This document shows, one piece after another, positions 8,979 to 17,151 of a stretch of DNA of 64,000 bases. Under the pieces are notes generated by a model. It was given only the letters and a program-made list of their open reading frames with translations, had not been told where the DNA came from and ran no database searches. How positions within the stretch are numbered: position 1 is the first letter of the stretch; every line of letters begins with the position of its first letter. The translations under genes and the position numbers were made by a program. Source of the DNA: Clostridium amylolyticum (lineage in GTDB: Bacteria > Bacillota > Clostridia > Clostridiales > Clostridiaceae); the NCBI RefSeq assembly GCF_900142075.1, contig NZ_FQZO01000003.1, positions 62,001 through 126,000 on the forward strand. Reading direction: 5' to 3'.

Positions 8979-9260
8979 TTACTTATTTATTTCATTAATA
9001 GTGTTTATCAGTTGTTCTTTTAAATATGCCTTGTCCATAAGGTTGTCAATTTTAACGATTTTTGCAGAGGAGTTTCTTAATATATTGGCAAAATCTGAGG
9101 TAGTGATTATTATATCTGTGGAGTTTGGATCTACAGAGCCAATATCAGAACATTCTACTACTGCATCTATTCCTTCTTCTTGTAATATTTGATCTGCAAA
9201 TATTCTAAGCATCATACTACTTCCTACACCTGCACCGCATACTGTTGTTACTTTTAACAT
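8979..9260 (-). CDS. ulaB: PTS EIIB component, ascorbate/lactose-like fold
   Basis: The protein of about 93 aa carries the phosphorylation loop VCGAGVGSS, with the phospho-acceptor Cys8. The start was set at ATG 9260 because GAAAGGATG lies 7-8 nt upstream; an in-frame ATG at 9290 would put the ribosome binding site inside the gene. It passes phosphate from EIIA to the sugar carried by the EIIC encoded next. No stand-alone EIIA gene is present. The nearest EIIA domain is the C-terminus of the regulator at 9475-11580. Confidence 0.88.
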   Translation of the reverse strand: MLKVTTVCGAGVGSSMMLRIFADQILQEEGIDAVVECSDIGSVDPNSTDIIITTSDFANILRNSSAKIVKIDNLMDKAYLKEQLINTINEINK

Positions 9261-9319
9261 TTTAATCATCCTTTCTATAATAATTTTCAATTTAAACCAT
9301 GGTTTTATGTAATTGATTT

Positions 9320-9402
9320 TTAAAACGCTTGTCTATTCATATAAAATTCAACTTGGACTATTTATTATTTCAATGGTAATTAAATTGTATACAGCTTGTC
9401 TA
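9320..9402 (-). promoter_or_regulatory. Candidate operator region of the ascorbate-type PTS operon
   Basis: The region before the EIIB gene contains two direct copies of TAGACAAGC (minus strand; 9327-9335 and 9394-9402) and a TTGTATACA palindrome at 9385-9393. The first copy runs into AAGCGTTTT, a partial cre (catabolite-responsive) core. These are plausible sites for the upstream PRD activator and CcpA, but the assignment rests on motif appearance only. Confidence 0.4.
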
Positions 9403-9474
9403 ACCATATAACCAAATTAAGAGTGATGAATTTTAATAATAACTAATTTTCCATAGCGTATAGTAAAAATAAAA

Positions 9475-11580
9475 CTAGCTGTTAATTAACTCTAAAACAG
9501 TGTGTTTATCATTACTGTTAATGATTTTACTAACCTTTTCTTCATCCATTAAAATGCCCATTAATTCTGAAAGAGCCTTAAGATGGGTGTTATGGTCCAC
9601 AGCGCAAAGTGAAATCATAAGCTTAACAGGATCATTTACTGGATTGCCGAAAGGCACAGGGTTTTTTAGGGTAATAAGGCTGAAACCTATACCTTTGGCT
9701 CCACATTCTGGTCTTGCGTGGGGCATTGCTATTCCTGGTGCTATAACTATATAGCTGCCATTTACCTTTACGTTATTAATCATTTCTTCAATATATCTTT
9801 CTTCTATGACATCACTTTTTAATAAAAGGGCTCCACCTTTTCTTACGGCCTCTTCCCAATTATCTGCTTCTACATTTACTTCTATGCTATCTTCTGTTAA
9901 TACCTCTTTTAACATAGGTTCATATCCTCCTTTATATATTTTCATAGGTTTTACATGGCTTGTCCTCGTGAGGTTATTTTCATAACTATCCCTTGAGGCT
10001 GAAGGGCTTTCTTTCAAATCCTCCAATATATTTTCTATATCCTTGGACCTAGAGTAATTTGTTTCATAAATGCTTTGCTGAATTTCACTGACGTTTTCTT
10101 TTGTCAAAATAGGATTCACCGTAATGCATTTTATATCTATATTTTCTATAGGTACTGTGGATATTACTAAATCAATGTCTTTGCTTTTTAAGCTTCTCAT
10201 TAACTGCCTAGCGGAAATTATATCTATAATATTTACATTAAACCTGCTGCTAATAGCTTCTGATAGTATTTGAGAGGTACCTATACCAGAATTACATACC
10301 AAAAGCACATTGGGTTTGTAGATATTATTTTTCCTTTTTCTCTTTATAGAAGCTGCAAAGTGCAGTGCAATATAGCCAATTTCATGAGAATTTACTTTTT
10401 TATTTATGTATCTTTCTAATATATTTATATTTCTTTCAATAATTAGAAAAATATCCTTATAATCTTTCTTAATTTCTTCAATTAATGGATTTTCCAATAT
10501 CATATGGTTTTTAATCCTATAGATAGCGGGTCTTAAATGGTTAATGAGACCGTAATATAATTTTTCATCATCTATTAAGCTTATGCCCATATCTTCTTGT
10601 ATGGAGTTAATGAGCTCACCTACGATTAATTGAATATTTACCCAGTTGTCATTAATATCATCATTGCCTTCTAAAGGTGCAATACTGCTGGATACAAGAT
10701 AGAGAGCTACATAGCCTATTTCCTCATCCTTTATCTTCATATCTAACTTTTTTTCAATGTTTGTGAGGATCTTTTCTGCTATTTTATATTCTTTAGTGTT
10801 TACAAGCTCTTTAAAATGACCAACTTCAGAAGAGTTAATATAATTTCCCTGACGAATCCTTTTCAAAGCAAAGCCTAAATGAATGGTTAGGTTAACATAA
10901 GAATTATCAGAAAAAACTATGCCTAAGTTATTTTCAGCTTCACTTATACAGGTATTTATTAAGGAAATATCTTCTTTACTAAATAAACTACTAATAACTT
11001 TAAAATCTTCATAGTCTAAAGTCACATTTCTATTTAATTTTTTTAGTGAATTTTTATTTATTTCTACTATGGCTTTCCTTATGTTTATTTCATTGCCCTC
11101 AATGCAGATGCCCTTATATTTAGAGCTGTTAAGTATGATATTACGTTGTTTTAGCCAGGTTTTAGCATATTTCAAATCGTTTACCACAGTTCCCCGGCTG
11201 GAAGATACTTTTAATGCTAGCTCATCTATGGTTATATAATCATTGCTATTGAACAATTCCTTTAAAATAATGTTGATTCTTTCCTCTTTGGAAATATTGT
11301 AATAAGCATAATTTAGGTTAGAAGTAATGCTTTTAACCTTTTCACTATTTACAGCATTAAGCTTATATCTTATTCCCGCATTGGACTTTCTTTCTAGTAA
11401 AGGCAGAGAGTTTGATTCTAGAAAGTAATCTAGTTCATCTAAATCATATCTAATAGTTCTTTCGCTTACGTTAAATTCTGCTGCAAGCTCTTTTGCGGTG
11501 GTGAATTCCTTATGAGTAATTAACTGGTATAAAATGCTTATACACCTGTTATTCAAAGCTATCTCTCCCTTCAGGTTCAT
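9475..11580 (-). CDS. PRD-containing PTS-controlled transcription activator (LicR/ManR type)
   Basis: The 701-aa regulator has an N-terminal winged helix (residues 1-60, with VSERTIRYDLDEL) and a second helix-turn-helix region around 100-140. Two PRD domains follow (about 190-400), then an EIIB-like domain with LLVCNSGIGTS and an EIIA type-2 domain (about 555-701) with IAMPHARPE, where His621 is the expected phosphorylation site. It is encoded upstream of the ascorbate-type PTS operon on the same strand and very probably activates it. The full EIIA domain may also supply the missing EIIA function. It is not an RNA-binding antiterminator because no CAT domain is seen. Confidence 0.9.
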   Translation of the reverse strand: MNLKGEIALNNRCISILYQLITHKEFTTAKELAAEFNVSERTIRYDLDELDYFLESNSLPLLERKSNAGIRYKLNAVNSEKVKSITSNLNYAYYNISKEERINIILKELFNSNDYITIDELALKVSSSRGTVVNDLKYAKTWLKQRNIILNSSKYKGICIEGNEINIRKAIVEINKNSLKKLNRNVTLDYEDFKVISSLFSKEDISLINTCISEAENNLGIVFSDNSYVNLTIHLGFALKRIRQGNYINSSEVGHFKELVNTKEYKIAEKILTNIEKKLDMKIKDEEIGYVALYLVSSSIAPLEGNDDINDNWVNIQLIVGELINSIQEDMGISLIDDEKLYYGLINHLRPAIYRIKNHMILENPLIEEIKKDYKDIFLIIERNINILERYINKKVNSHEIGYIALHFAASIKRKRKNNIYKPNVLLVCNSGIGTSQILSEAISSRFNVNIIDIISARQLMRSLKSKDIDLVISTVPIENIDIKCITVNPILTKENVSEIQQSIYETNYSRSKDIENILEDLKESPSASRDSYENNLTRTSHVKPMKIYKGGYEPMLKEVLTEDSIEVNVEADNWEEAVRKGGALLLKSDVIEERYIEEMINNVKVNGSYIVIAPGIAMPHARPECGAKGIGFSLITLKNPVPFGNPVNDPVKLMISLCAVDHNTHLKALSELMGILMDEEKVSKIINSNDKHTVLELINS

Positions 11581-11770
11581 TATAAAATAATTAATCTTTT
11601 GTTACTAAGACCATTTTCTTTCACTTTCATTACTGCACTTTTGTGTGTATAAATACTGACTAAACTTCATATTAACTATGTCGAAGGCTACTCATATAAA
11701 TTTAATTTGATTATTCTTTGTGTATGCTTAATAAATTGTAACATGATAAAGTTACTAATGTATATTCCAA

Positions 11771-11833
11771 ATAATGTAATCACCCCAGGGGCGCTTCCAT
11801 AATATGGAGGCACCCCTGGGGTGATTACATTAT
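11771..11833. repeat. GC-rich palindrome locus c (2 units)
   Basis: ATGTAATCACCCCAGGGG and its complement CCCCTGGGGTGATTACAT flank a GCGCTTCCATAATATGGAGGC centre. It ends 7 bp from the stop of the sortase gene. Confidence 0.92.
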
Positions 11834-11839
11834 TTGTAT

Positions 11840-12595
11840 TTACTTAACTAATCTTCCCACTAGAGCTAATCTACCGTCATCGAATTCGTAGGTACAGGTA
11901 GATAAAGTTAAAAATTCATCATTATTACTAAGCTTGATATCCGTAGAAATTGAAGACTTTTCTTGTATAGATTTTGAGAAATTAGCAAAATCTTTTTCGT
12001 TATTGAATTGAGATTTAATATAATTAAAATCAGTTTTTGTAATAAACACTGAAAAAATCTCATACTTTTTTCTTCCGTCTTTAGTATCAAGGTATATATA
12101 TCTATTCTCATTAAAGAAATCTTGGCTCTTAAACTTTTTTAAATCTGCAAACATTGAGCCATCTTTCATGTGATGACCATATAAAACTGTATTTTTATCC
12201 TTTGTATTAAAGTTTTCATCTAGAAAGTTACGATAGTCCATAAAAATTGCTCCAGCTTTGTTTGTCTTTTTTTCCACATCACGATTTAAATAGAATTCAT
12301 TATCGCTAGTTTTAACTACAGGATAGTCTATTTTAGTGTTAGGTATGTAGATCCAGGCTACGATATCTTTATTTATTTCTTGTAATTTGTTAAACTTTTC
12401 CTTTCTTAAATCATCAAGATTAGGACTATCCTCTTGTGAATTAAAATTTTGTTCTATATTGTATATATTCTTTAATTTTTTATAGTTTTTATTATTTTTA
12501 TAAAGATTATAAAAGTGGGAGGTAAGCATAACAGCAGAATATATAAATATCAAAGTAGAAATAAATAACAAAAGAGGACGTACTTTCTTCAACAT
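11840..12595 (-). CDS. srtB: Class B sortase
   Basis: The 251-aa transpeptidase has an N-terminal membrane anchor (about residues 8-27). The sortase catalytic triad is visible as His141 in LYGHHMKDGSMF, Cys234 in TLSTC and Arg242 in DDGRLALVGR. The TLSTC motif and overall length fit class B. It should cleave surface proteins at an (L/I/S/P)PxTG-like motif and link them to peptidoglycan. It lies about 220 bp downstream of a serine hydrolase ending in an IPNTG signal and about 5.6 kb from a protein with LPKTG. The start ATG (12595) follows a GGGGGG-rich ribosome binding site. Substrate assignment is by proximity only. Confidence 0.92.
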   Translation of the reverse strand: MLKKVRPLLLFISTLIFIYSAVMLTSHFYNLYKNNKNYKKLKNIYNIEQNFNSQEDSPNLDDLRKEKFNKLQEINKDIVAWIYIPNTKIDYPVVKTSDNEFYLNRDVEKKTNKAGAIFMDYRNFLDENFNTKDKNTVLYGHHMKDGSMFADLKKFKSQDFFNENRYIYLDTKDGRKKYEIFSVFITKTDFNYIKSQFNNEKDFANFSKSIQEKSSISTDIKLSNNDEFLTLSTCTYEFDDGRLALVGRLVK

Positions 12596-12730
12596 ATAAG
12601 ACCCCCCTATATTACTTTTAATTTGCTAATGCTAATAAAGAAAAAGCAGTACTATAATATTAAAAACTTTTCTATAGCGCCTTTAATGATTATAACTAAA
12701 TTAGTACATTTTTTTCTTAGGATTAAATTA

Positions 12731-12771
12731 ATAAATAATATGAGAGATTAAATTACTCTCATATTATTTAT
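12731..12771 (-). terminator. Terminator-like hairpin between serine hydrolase and sortase genes
   Basis: ATAAATAATATGAGAG and CTCTCATATTATTTAT form a perfect 16-bp stem around a 9-nt loop, just downstream of the serine hydrolase stop codon. Its AT-rich ends could act as the U-tract, perhaps only partly ending transcription before the sortase gene. Confidence 0.65.
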
Positions 12772-12818
12772 TGTAGATAGTATTTAGTTCTCTTTATGTT
12801 TTTAAATGCATTAAAAAA

Positions 12819-14522
12819 TTATTTCTTTATGGTTTTAATGATAATTCCAGCGGAGGCTATTAAAGCTATAATTAATAGTGCAGTGTTGCTGCTATTATCT
12901 CCGGTATTTGGAATATCAACTTTGTTTTCTGGTTCTTTATTTTCATTATTTTTTGGATTTTCAGGATTAGTAGGTTCTTTAGGTGAATCTTCTTTATTAA
13001 TTTGGAAATTTACTTCTTTTATGCTTTCAGTTCCATATTTGCTTGCAGCTTTAATTAATAATTTATGTTCTCCTAAAGTAGATATTTCTTTATTGTCATA
13101 AGCTTTTCCATCAAGTAATATCTCTACAATTTTATCACTATTTCCAATGGTTATTATTGGTTTTACAGGTTGAGTATAGGTTTTGTTATTTTCTACTCCG
13201 GATACATTTATTTCAGGTGATATTGCTTCATATACTATATTTGCTAAATCTCTACTAAATTTAAAAGTGCTTGTATAGTTACCTGATGGTAAAACACCGT
13301 TATTTTGTTTATTGGTAAGGGATATAATTTGTAGGTTATTTTCTTTATCAAATACAACTTGTGTTCCAGTAAATCCTGTATGTCCAAAAACATTAATGTC
13401 CGCATACTTACCCATATATCCTGAGCTTTCACCGCCACGGTTTATTTCCCAACCATAACCATGACCAAAGGAACTTTGTACTGACGTAAACTCATCTACT
13501 GTAGCTTTATCATATAACCTAATGCAGTTATAATTTCCCCCATTTAACATAAGTTGTCCTAAAATTGCTAAATCACTTGTAGTTGAGAATAAACCAGCAT
13601 GTCCAGCTACACCTTGATTAGCATAAAAGGAGTTTCCATCATTAACTTCACCAACTAATGTATAGTTTCTCCAACCTTTAAAATCGTCAACGTTTTCATC
13701 GCATACATAACCAAAGTTATCGTCTGCTACCATACGATATTCATATGGATTTCCCCAAGAAGTGGCTGCAATCCTGCTTTTTAAGGAAGCATCAGGGGTA
13801 AACATTGTATCCTTCATTCCTAAAGGCTTATATATAGTATCCTCTAAATATCTATCCAAAGTTTGTCCGGTAATTTTCTCTACCACAAAGGCTAAGGTCA
13901 TAAAACTAAAGTCGCTGTATTTTCTTGCTGTGCCGGTTTTATATTCTAAAGGTAAATTACATATGAATTCTAACTCTTCTTTTGGATTAGTAGCATGATA
14001 AAATGTTGGCTTCCATGGTGTTAATCCAGAAGTATGTGTAAGTAAATCCTTAATTTTAACATTTTCCTTTCCGTTTTTGCCGAATTCAGGTATGTATTTA
14101 GATACGGTATCATTTACATTAATCTTATTCTCATAGGATAATTTCATTATAGCTTGAGTGGTACCCATTACTTTGGTAACTGAAGCTAAATCATAAATTG
14201 TATCTACATTTGCCTTTCTAGGAGTTTTCAGCTCTGTTCCCATATCATATTTCTGTGCATCTCCAAAGGCTTTTTCATATACAATCACACCGTCTTTTGC
14301 AACTAACACCACTCCTCCTGGAAATATTCCATCCTTAATGTTGGAGTTTACTAAATCATCAATCTTGGTTAATTTACTTTCATCTAGTTTGTTAGTAACT
14401 CCTTTGCTTAACACCTTATCATTGGCAGTACTAGCTTTAGCGGTAACTGATCCAATAGATAATGCTGAAATTCCAATAGCCATAGAAGCAGCTATGGTTT
14501 TCATAATAAAGTTTTTTCTCAT
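12819..14522 (-). CDS. Wall-anchored serine hydrolase, beta-lactamase/esterase fold
   Basis: The 567-aa protein has a signal peptide (1-30) and a class C beta-lactamase-like catalytic domain with Ser114-Val-Thr-Lys117, Tyr202-Ser-Asp and a later HTG box (GHTGFTG), the three motifs of the family. A short beta-rich domain follows, then a Pro/Glu/Asn-rich linker, IPNTG, a hydrophobic helix and KTIKK. This tail is a sortase sorting signal with Ile in place of Leu. It is probably a surface esterase, D-amino peptidase or wall-modifying enzyme rather than an antibiotic resistance enzyme. AGGGGG lies 8 nt before ATG 14522. The class B sortase follows downstream. Confidence 0.88.
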   Translation of the reverse strand: MRKNFIMKTIAASMAIGISALSIGSVTAKASTANDKVLSKGVTNKLDESKLTKIDDLVNSNIKDGIFPGGVVLVAKDGVIVYEKAFGDAQKYDMGTELKTPRKANVDTIYDLASVTKVMGTTQAIMKLSYENKINVNDTVSKYIPEFGKNGKENVKIKDLLTHTSGLTPWKPTFYHATNPKEELEFICNLPLEYKTGTARKYSDFSFMTLAFVVEKITGQTLDRYLEDTIYKPLGMKDTMFTPDASLKSRIAATSWGNPYEYRMVADDNFGYVCDENVDDFKGWRNYTLVGEVNDGNSFYANQGVAGHAGLFSTTSDLAILGQLMLNGGNYNCIRLYDKATVDEFTSVQSSFGHGYGWEINRGGESSGYMGKYADINVFGHTGFTGTQVVFDKENNLQIISLTNKQNNGVLPSGNYTSTFKFSRDLANIVYEAISPEINVSGVENNKTYTQPVKPIITIGNSDKIVEILLDGKAYDNKEISTLGEHKLLIKAASKYGTESIKEVNFQINKEDSPKEPTNPENPKNNENKEPENKVDIPNTGDNSSNTALLIIALIASAGIIIKTIKK

Positions 14523-14563
14523 TTTTAATACCCCCTAATTCAAATTATATTTATTTTACCTCG

Positions 14564-14606
14564 CATTTAAATGTTTACATTAGAGTTAGCAGTAAACATT
14601 TAAATG
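14564..14606. promoter_or_regulatory. 15-bp perfect inverted repeat upstream of the serine hydrolase
   Basis: CATTTAAATGTTTAC and GTAAACATTTAAATG flank a 13-nt spacer, 42 bp before the start codon. Each arm also contains the self-palindrome CATTTAAATG, so four half-sites are stacked. It is consistent with an operator or a 5' UTR hairpin. No binding protein can be assigned. Confidence 0.6.
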
Positions 14607-15690
14607 ACAAGAGAGTAAGCAAACGGATTTTATGTAAGGTTAAAATACTTTTAGTTAGAAAGTTAAATGTACATTATTTTGTATATTGATTTTATGTTAA
14701 AATATTATTTATAAAATTATGATATCGTTATATAATTAAATATCAATAAGCTTATTACTTATAGTGATGACTTAAGTAAAATAGAATATTATTTTACAAT
14801 TTAATGTTTAATAGGATTAAAAAAGAAGCAATGTACGCTATTTTGTATATTAATATGGAAAAGACTTTTATAAATGTATTTAGTACTAATGTACTATGTA
14901 TTAATGCTTCGTGAGCAAAACGTATTTAATATAAACTGGTTAAGTTATGTAATATATTAAGGATTTCACATTATAGTTTATATTTGCATTAAAATACATT
15001 ATTCTGTATTCTCCTAATTAAGCCAATTCTAGCACTTATAAAATATTATTTCAACAGATAAAAGCAATATTTGTAGTAATTTGAAGTAAAGCTACGAAAA
15101 ATGATGAAAACGTTATGAAATGCGATTAAAGAAGTTAAAGAATACTATTAGTAGTGATTAAAATAAGATATTAAGCTTAAAAGGTATAAGAATATTTAGA
15201 AAATGCTAATGATAAAAAATGGATTCTATTCAAGGAAGGAGACTAAATATAAAAAAACATAATATTTACAAAGTTTCTCTAAAAATAATAGGATATGTAA
15301 CAAAAAAATAAAAGTCTAGACAATAAAGTTAGAAGAATATAATAAAGTGGCTATATTTACTAAGTGAGTGGAAAGTTAATTTTAAGGTAAATATTTTACT
15401 TGGAAAATATATCATTTTTAATCTCACTCCATTTGTCTTATAATAGTAGGGTATGTTAAGACATATTAAGGTATTTTAATTAAGAGTATATGATATTGTG
15501 AAATCAAAAGATTAGGTCTAAACAAAACAATTTCAATTAGGGCAAAAATTATAGAATATTATGGAATCACAAAGGCTGATAGGCCAATAATTAGCCTTAA
15601 GATACTTGATGTTAAGTTAATATAGGTTTAATTAGTTGAGATTTATTAAGATACTTTATATAACTTAATTTTTATTTTTTAACTAAGGAG
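14607..15690. other. Gene-poor AT-rich region of about 1.1 kb
   Basis: No convincing gene was found on either strand. Three copies of a diverged motif resembling TACATTATTTTGTATATT start near 14668, 14831 and 14993, about 163 bp apart. AAGGAAGGAG at 15233 precedes a 20-codon stretch that opens with ATA instead of ATG (15249-15311), which may be a gene start lost by mutation. A TATAAT-like hexamer lies near 15440. The rest is low-complexity AT DNA. Confidence 0.6.
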
Positions 15691-15697
15691 GGATACC

Positions 15698-16399
15698 ATG
15701 AGGCCATTGGTAGATTTACATTGTCACACCATATCAAGTGGACACGCCTTTAGTACCTTAAAAGAAAACATAGACGAGGCTAAGTTAAAGGGGTTAAAGG
15801 TATTAGGTATATCAGATCACGCCGTGAGCATGCCTGGTACTGCACACGAGTTTTATTTCAGCAATCTTGGAGTAATAAATAGGGAGATCAATGGAGTAAG
15901 AATATTAAAGGGCATAGAAGCAAACATAATGGATTATGAAGGAAATATTGACGTATCTAAAGATTTATGTGAAAAGCTAGATTACGTTATTGCCAGCCTG
16001 CATCCGCCATGCATAAAGCCATCTTCTCTAGAAGATAATACTAGGGCTGTAATAAAGGCTATAAGAAATCCTTATGTGAAAATCATAGGACATCCTGATG
16101 ATAGCAGGTACCCATTGGATTACAAGAAAGTTGTACAAGCTGCTAAGGAAAATAACGTACTTATAGAGCTGAACAACTCTTCTTTAAAAACACAAAGCTT
16201 TAGACAAAACGCTAAAGAAAACTACATAACCATCCTCAACCTTTGCAGAGAGCAGAGAGTAAAGATAATTTTAAGCAGCGATGCTCATATCTACTATGAG
16301 GTAGGGGAGTTTTCCTATGCATTATCTCTATTAGAAGAGGTAAATTTCCCTGAAAGCCTAGTAGCGAATTACTATCCAGAGTGGAGCTTATTCCAGTAA
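15698..16399 (+). CDS. PHP-domain phosphatase, YcdX-like
   Basis: The 233-aa protein shows the PHP metal-binding signatures: DLHCHT near residue 6 (His8, His10), GISDHA near 39, a central ASLHPP, a GHPDD motif and a C-terminal SSDAH. This arrangement and length match the YcdX family of trinuclear-zinc phosphatases. The physiological substrate is unknown. AAGGAGGG precedes ATG at 15698. It stands alone and converges on the mannose-family PTS genes, with four palindrome units between them. Confidence 0.88.
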   Translation: MRPLVDLHCHTISSGHAFSTLKENIDEAKLKGLKVLGISDHAVSMPGTAHEFYFSNLGVINREINGVRILKGIEANIMDYEGNIDVSKDLCEKLDYVIASLHPPCIKPSSLEDNTRAVIKAIRNPYVKIIGHPDDSRYPLDYKKVVQAAKENNVLIELNNSSLKTQSFRQNAKENYITILNLCREQRVKIILSSDAHIYYEVGEFSYALSLLEEVNFPESLVANYYPEWSLFQ

Positions 16400-16406
16400 A
16401 ATAAAG

Positions 16407-16453
16407 GAAGCACCCAGGGGTACATCCAGGAAATGGATGTACCCCTGGGGCAA
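16407..16453. repeat. GC-rich palindrome locus d1 (2 units)
   Basis: CACCCAGGGGTACATCC pairs with GGATGTACCCCTGGGG; the first arm has lost one C. It lies in the convergent gap after the PHP gene. Confidence 0.85.
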
Positions 16454-16464
16454 TTAAATAAAAT

Positions 16465-16516
16465 GGTACCGCCCCTGGGGTGCTCCCATAAAGTGGGAGT
16501 ACCCCAGGGGCGGTAC
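16465..16516. repeat. GC-rich palindrome locus d2 (2 units)
   Basis: GGTACCGCCCCTGGGGTGC and its complement flank TCCCATAAAGTGGGA. It sits in tandem with d1, giving four units in about 110 bp. Confidence 0.9.
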
Positions 16517-16541
16517 TAAAAAATGTTAAATGTAGATGAAA

Positions 16542-17018
16542 CTATGCTTTTAACAGCTCTGATAAAAGGAGCTTTTTATCGTCGTAGGTTAATCTCATCT
16601 CAATTTCTACATCTTTGTCTAGGATTTCCTTGCATAAGGTTACCTCTTTTTCATTTAAGGAAATTTCTTGGGTGTAGGAGGTAGAGTTATAATGTTCCCT
16701 TAGAACACCCAGGTTTAGGCTTTTTATTTCTGGCATGCTATTGATGATGCGATGGGCATTTTCAATGCTGTTTACTATGGCCATAACATTCATTTTACTA
16801 TTTATATGTGTTCTTAACAGTTCAATAGCTTCATTTACTTCTACAATAATTAGATTTACTCCTGTGGGTTTAGATAAGCCAAGAGTCATTTTAGAAAATT
16901 CATCATAGGCTACTTTGTCATCGGCAATAATAATGCTGTGAATTTTTAAATTTCTAACCCAGGAAAAAGCAACCTGGCCATGGAGTAATTTATCGTCTAT
17001 ACGCAGTAGTTTTATCAT
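16542..17018 (-). CDS. PTS EIIB, mannose/sorbose family (second copy)
   Basis: The 158-aa protein begins MIKLLRIDDKLLHGQVAFSW, in which His13 is the expected phosphorylation site of mannose-family EIIB proteins. It lies downstream of the PRD regulator, away from the IIA-IIB-IIC-IID block that already has a IIB (20926-21411). It may provide alternative specificity, or act mainly as a phospho-signal for the regulator. Both roles are inference. Confidence 0.88.
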   Translation of the reverse strand: MIKLLRIDDKLLHGQVAFSWVRNLKIHSIIIADDKVAYDEFSKMTLGLSKPTGVNLIIVEVNEAIELLRTHINSKMNVMAIVNSIENAHRIINSMPEIKSLNLGVLREHYNSTSYTQEISLNEKEVTLCKEILDKDVEIEMRLTYDDKKLLLSELLKA

Positions 17019-17151
17019 AATATAACCCTTAGGATATGAAGCTTAAGGCTCGAATTCCTATTTTCCTTTCTATATTATTTTTAAAAAGGTCTACATTTAT
17101 ATGTTCACAAAAATATATTAAAATATATTCTCAAAAATCATATATTCTCAA

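Noticed and set aside
15106..15119. cre-like TGAAAACGTTATGA
   Set aside because: It lies about 580 bp from either neighbouring start codon in AT-rich DNA, so relevance cannot be argued.
15249..15311. 20-codon peptide starting with ATA behind AAGGAAGGAG
   Set aside because: ATA is not a normal start and the peptide matches nothing I recognise. Mentioned only within the gene-free region.
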